From CAMFKD01 sp964436955 (lineage in GTDB: Bacteria > Chlamydiota > Chlamydiia > Chlamydiales > JAJFMA01): DNA of 7,996 bases. The notes under the pieces are model-generated. The model had not been told where the DNA came from and searched no databases. It was given only the letters and a program-made list of their open reading frames with translations. A program made the position numbers and the translations under genes. This document shows positions 6,453 through 7,996 of the stretch, piece after piece. Within the stretch, counting starts at the first letter, position 1, and each line of letters begins with the position of its first letter. The stretch is from NCBI GenBank assembly GCA_964436955.1, contig CAYTFC010000113.1:1-7996 (forward strand). Direction: 5' to 3'.

Positions 6453-7391
6453 TCATGGTGAGCTTCCCTTTAGTGAGGCAAAAATTGATTCACAGTGTTT
6501 CCAGAGCACTTCATCTTCTTTTTTACTCGATCTATTGAAATTAAGAATCGTAGTTTTGACTTGTTTCCGGTCAAACCAGAATTTTCCATTTGGATAATCA
6601 TGTGTCGTTGCAAGCCATAAAATTGTATCAGCACCTTCTTCTGCAGAGCGAAGTCGCTTATTTAATATTTTTTTAAATCTCGGCATCGAGTAACGCACTC
6701 CTGGGGTATCTACCCAGCCAGGATGCATAGAACTGAATGAATATTTCGAATATTTTTTTGAAAACAGCTCAGAAAGAATTACCTGAGCGCGTTTTGCATT
6801 TGCATAACCAGTATATTTATTATATGAACGCTTTTCAAAAAGAAGATCTGAAAGATCAAGCTTTTGTAAATACATTCCACCCGATGAAACAAAGATGATG
6901 CGGCACCCTTTTCGAAGCTTTCCCAAATCAGCTAAAGTTTTCGTTAAAATAAAGGGAGCAAGAACTTGAGAAGCAAACATCTGCTCAAACCCATCTTTAG
7001 AGATTGTGAGAGAATGAGGCATATCACCTGCATTGTGAATGAGAAGATCGACAGGATTTTTAACTTCATCTCGTGCAAACAAATAAACCTTACGTAGATC
7101 TGTCATATCTAGACAATGATAGTTTGCAAAGGAAATTGAGCAGTCAGCTTTAAAGCTATTTTTTAATTTCTCCAGATCCCTCCCTATTAGCTGGCAATGC
7201 ATTCCTTGCTGAAGAAGCGCTTTTGTGACTTCTAAACCGATGCCACTACTTGCGCCTGTCACAACTCCATAACGCCCCGATAAATCGACACTCAGAAGTG
7301 GGTGAGGGCAGTGCCGTTTGAATCCAGAGTGATCAAAGGAAAAAACAATAGTTAAGTCTAATAGTTGATGAATCCAATCTCTCATAGTCAT
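6453..7391 (-). CDS. Short-chain dehydrogenase/reductase, DHRS12-like
   Basis: A 312-residue SDR with a Rossmann fold for NAD(P). TGASSGIG (45-52) is the cofactor glycine motif, HNAG (119-122) stands for the usual NNAG, and VSSGG (168-172) carries the catalytic serine. Y196 and K200 form the YxxxK pair, and HPGWVDTPG (223-231) follows. The N-terminal lead FDHSGFKRHC before the fold and the C-terminal half (VSSGGMYLQKLDLSDL, FSSMHPGWVDTPGVR, RSAEEGADTILWLA, FWFDRKQV) strongly resemble DHRS12-type SDRs of eukaryotes and their bacterial relatives. The substrate is unknown. The position of the catalytic-tetrad Asn (FAxNxLG) reads FASQVLA here, putting Q142 in place of Asn. The start at 7391 has another ATG two codons later and no visible Shine-Dalgarno. 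It begins 15 bases after the end of the broken beta-barrel gene and may have shared its transcript. Confidence 0.93.
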   Translation of the reverse strand: MTMRDWIHQLLDLTIVFSFDHSGFKRHCPHPLLSVDLSGRYGVVTGASSGIGLEVTKALLQQGMHCQLIGRDLEKLKNSFKADCSISFANYHCLDMTDLRKVYLFARDEVKNPVDLLIHNAGDMPHSLTISKDGFEQMFASQVLAPFILTKTLADLGKLRKGCRIIFVSSGGMYLQKLDLSDLLFEKRSYNKYTGYANAKRAQVILSELFSKKYSKYSFSSMHPGWVDTPGVRYSMPRFKKILNKRLRSAEEGADTILWLATTHDYPNGKFWFDRKQVKTTILNFNRSSKKEDEVLWKHCESIFASLKGSSP

Positions 7392-7406
7392 GTGATACCG
7401 ATTCTT

Positions 7407-7890
7407 TTAAAATTCATACCCAAGTCCTCCGCCAAACGAAAAGCCACCAACTTGAATACTTCTTGTGTAAACATCAGGTTTTCGACCATGAAAGTGCATT
7501 TTGGCATCGGAATATTCCCCAAAAATATCGATCACAAAACGATACGATAAAACGTGATTCAAACCCATATTTACGAAGAAGCCCATAGCGTTTCCCGATT
7601 TGCTTCTATAGACAAAAGGGGAGTTGTTGTGCTGGTGCATATAGAGATAGCGGGGTCCAATAGCACAATAAGATTGCGTTTTAGCATTAATCATATAGAC
7701 CGATTTAAGCCCGACATTGATCGGAATCGACCATAAAAATGTTTTTTGATTTCCGTTAATCGATTTGCCTGATCGCTGAAAATACTCTACAGCAGCATAT
7801 GCATTGAGCGACCATCTACAAGTTAGGTCCTTTATAGGATAAATCCCACATAGCTGCATATCCAACCAGCAAATATCCTTTCCAAACTAC
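7407..7890 (-). pseudogene. Truncated, frameshifted outer-membrane beta-barrel protein
   Basis: The 3' part, read from 7817 down to the TAA at 7407-7409, has alternating hydrophobic strands: FLWSIPINVGLKSVYMI, YCAIGPRYLYMHQH, GFFVNMGLNHVLSYRFVIDI, and the tail QVGGFSFGGGLGYEF. The terminal aromatic residue is the usual signal for BAM-dependent barrel insertion. A long open stretch upstream (7819-7890) sits in another frame: VVWKGYLLVGYAAMWDL then SYKGPNL, running into TAG at 7816-7818. Skipping one base (7818) joins it smoothly as ...GPNL-RWSLNAYAAVEYF. So one extra base has broken the gene. A stop at 7897-7899 and the lack of a signal peptide show that the 5' end is lost as well. A TTG at 7863-7865 could start a short 152-residue product, but the conserved frame break argues against it. 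It resembles chlamydial-type hypothetical barrel proteins from memory. A sequencing error is possible for the frameshift but not for the missing 5' end. Confidence 0.65.
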
Positions 7891-7923
7891 ACAGTGCTAC
7901 CTTTCTTTTAACGCATATAATAT

Positions 7924-7969
7924 TTTAAGTTGACGGCATTGGGTAGCAAGTCAATGCTGTCAACTTAAA
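7924..7969. repeat. Large inverted repeat: 18-base arms, 10-base loop
   Basis: The left arm (7924-7941) and right arm (7952-7969) are reverse complements except at one position, G7935 opposite T7958, which is a G-U pair if transcribed from the plus strand. The arms contain AAGTTGACGGCATTG and its partner CAATGCTGTCAACTT. The loop is GGTAGCAAGT. It lies just upstream of the broken beta-barrel gene. No long T-run follows on either strand, though ATATTATAT follows on the minus strand. It could be a terminator for a gene beyond the right edge, the end of a small palindromic element, or a protein-binding site. Confidence 0.75.
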
Positions 7970-7996
7970 GAAATTCATACAACTCTTCGATAGCAG

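Noticed and set aside
6460..6480. Similarity to the T3 phage promoter core (CCTCACTAAAGGGAA on the minus strand), hinting at vector sequence
   Set aside because: It is part of the natural C-terminal codons of the dehydrogenase (FASLKGSS), the upstream part of the promoter is missing and no cloning-site sequence surrounds it. Coincidence.
1..7996. CRISPR array, tRNA, rRNA, intact insertion sequence or defence genes
   Set aside because: No spaced direct repeats, cloverleaf sequences, transposase motifs or defence-type proteins were seen on either strand.

Overview
The window looks like chromosomal DNA of an intracellular or amoeba-associated bacterium. Three things suggest this: a peptide transporter/peptidase operon (peptide scavenging is typical of such bacteria), broken genes at both ends, and a eukaryote-like DHRS12-type dehydrogenase. 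The beta-barrel remnant at the right end resembles proteins I associate with environmental Chlamydiae, while the PepA has some alphaproteobacterial (Rickettsiales/Holosporales-like) flavour. I therefore do not commit to a phylum. This placement is inference from sequence memory, not from a search.

Layout. Positions 1-457 (+) hold the decayed remnant of a CYTH-domain protein (class IV adenylate cyclase/triphosphatase fold), read in one frame but broken by stops. Positions 625-2106 (+) encode an intact photolyase/cryptochrome-related flavoprotein of the PhrB/CryB (DPRP) type that lacks all four iron-sulfur cysteines. It converges on a three-gene minus-strand operon at 5955-2148. In order of transcription this encodes a 380-residue protein I do not recognise, a POT/PTR2 peptide transporter with an altered ExxER motif, and the M17 leucyl aminopeptidase PepA. 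The three genes are joined by two 4-base ATGA stop/start overlaps. Positions 5956-6452 are mostly non-coding and carry a plausible operon promoter. Positions 6453-7391 (-) encode a DHRS12-like short-chain dehydrogenase. Just upstream of it, at 7407-7890 (-), lies a 5'-truncated and frameshifted outer-membrane beta-barrel gene. A large hairpin (18-base arms) at 7924-7969 lies beyond that.

How the genes fit together. The operon reads as a peptide-acquisition unit: POT imports small peptides with protons and PepA releases N-terminal amino acids in the cytosol. The first gene is tied to them by translational coupling and is the most useful unknown here. The photolyase and the dehydrogenase are stand-alone genes without visible Shine-Dalgarno sequences, unlike the operon genes. 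The operon also looks richer in G+C by eye. The clearest unusual points are the cluster-less photolyase, the SxxEC variant of the POT motif, the orphan operon leader gene and the right-end hairpin. I do not see a defence system, CRISPR array, tRNA, rRNA or intact mobile element.
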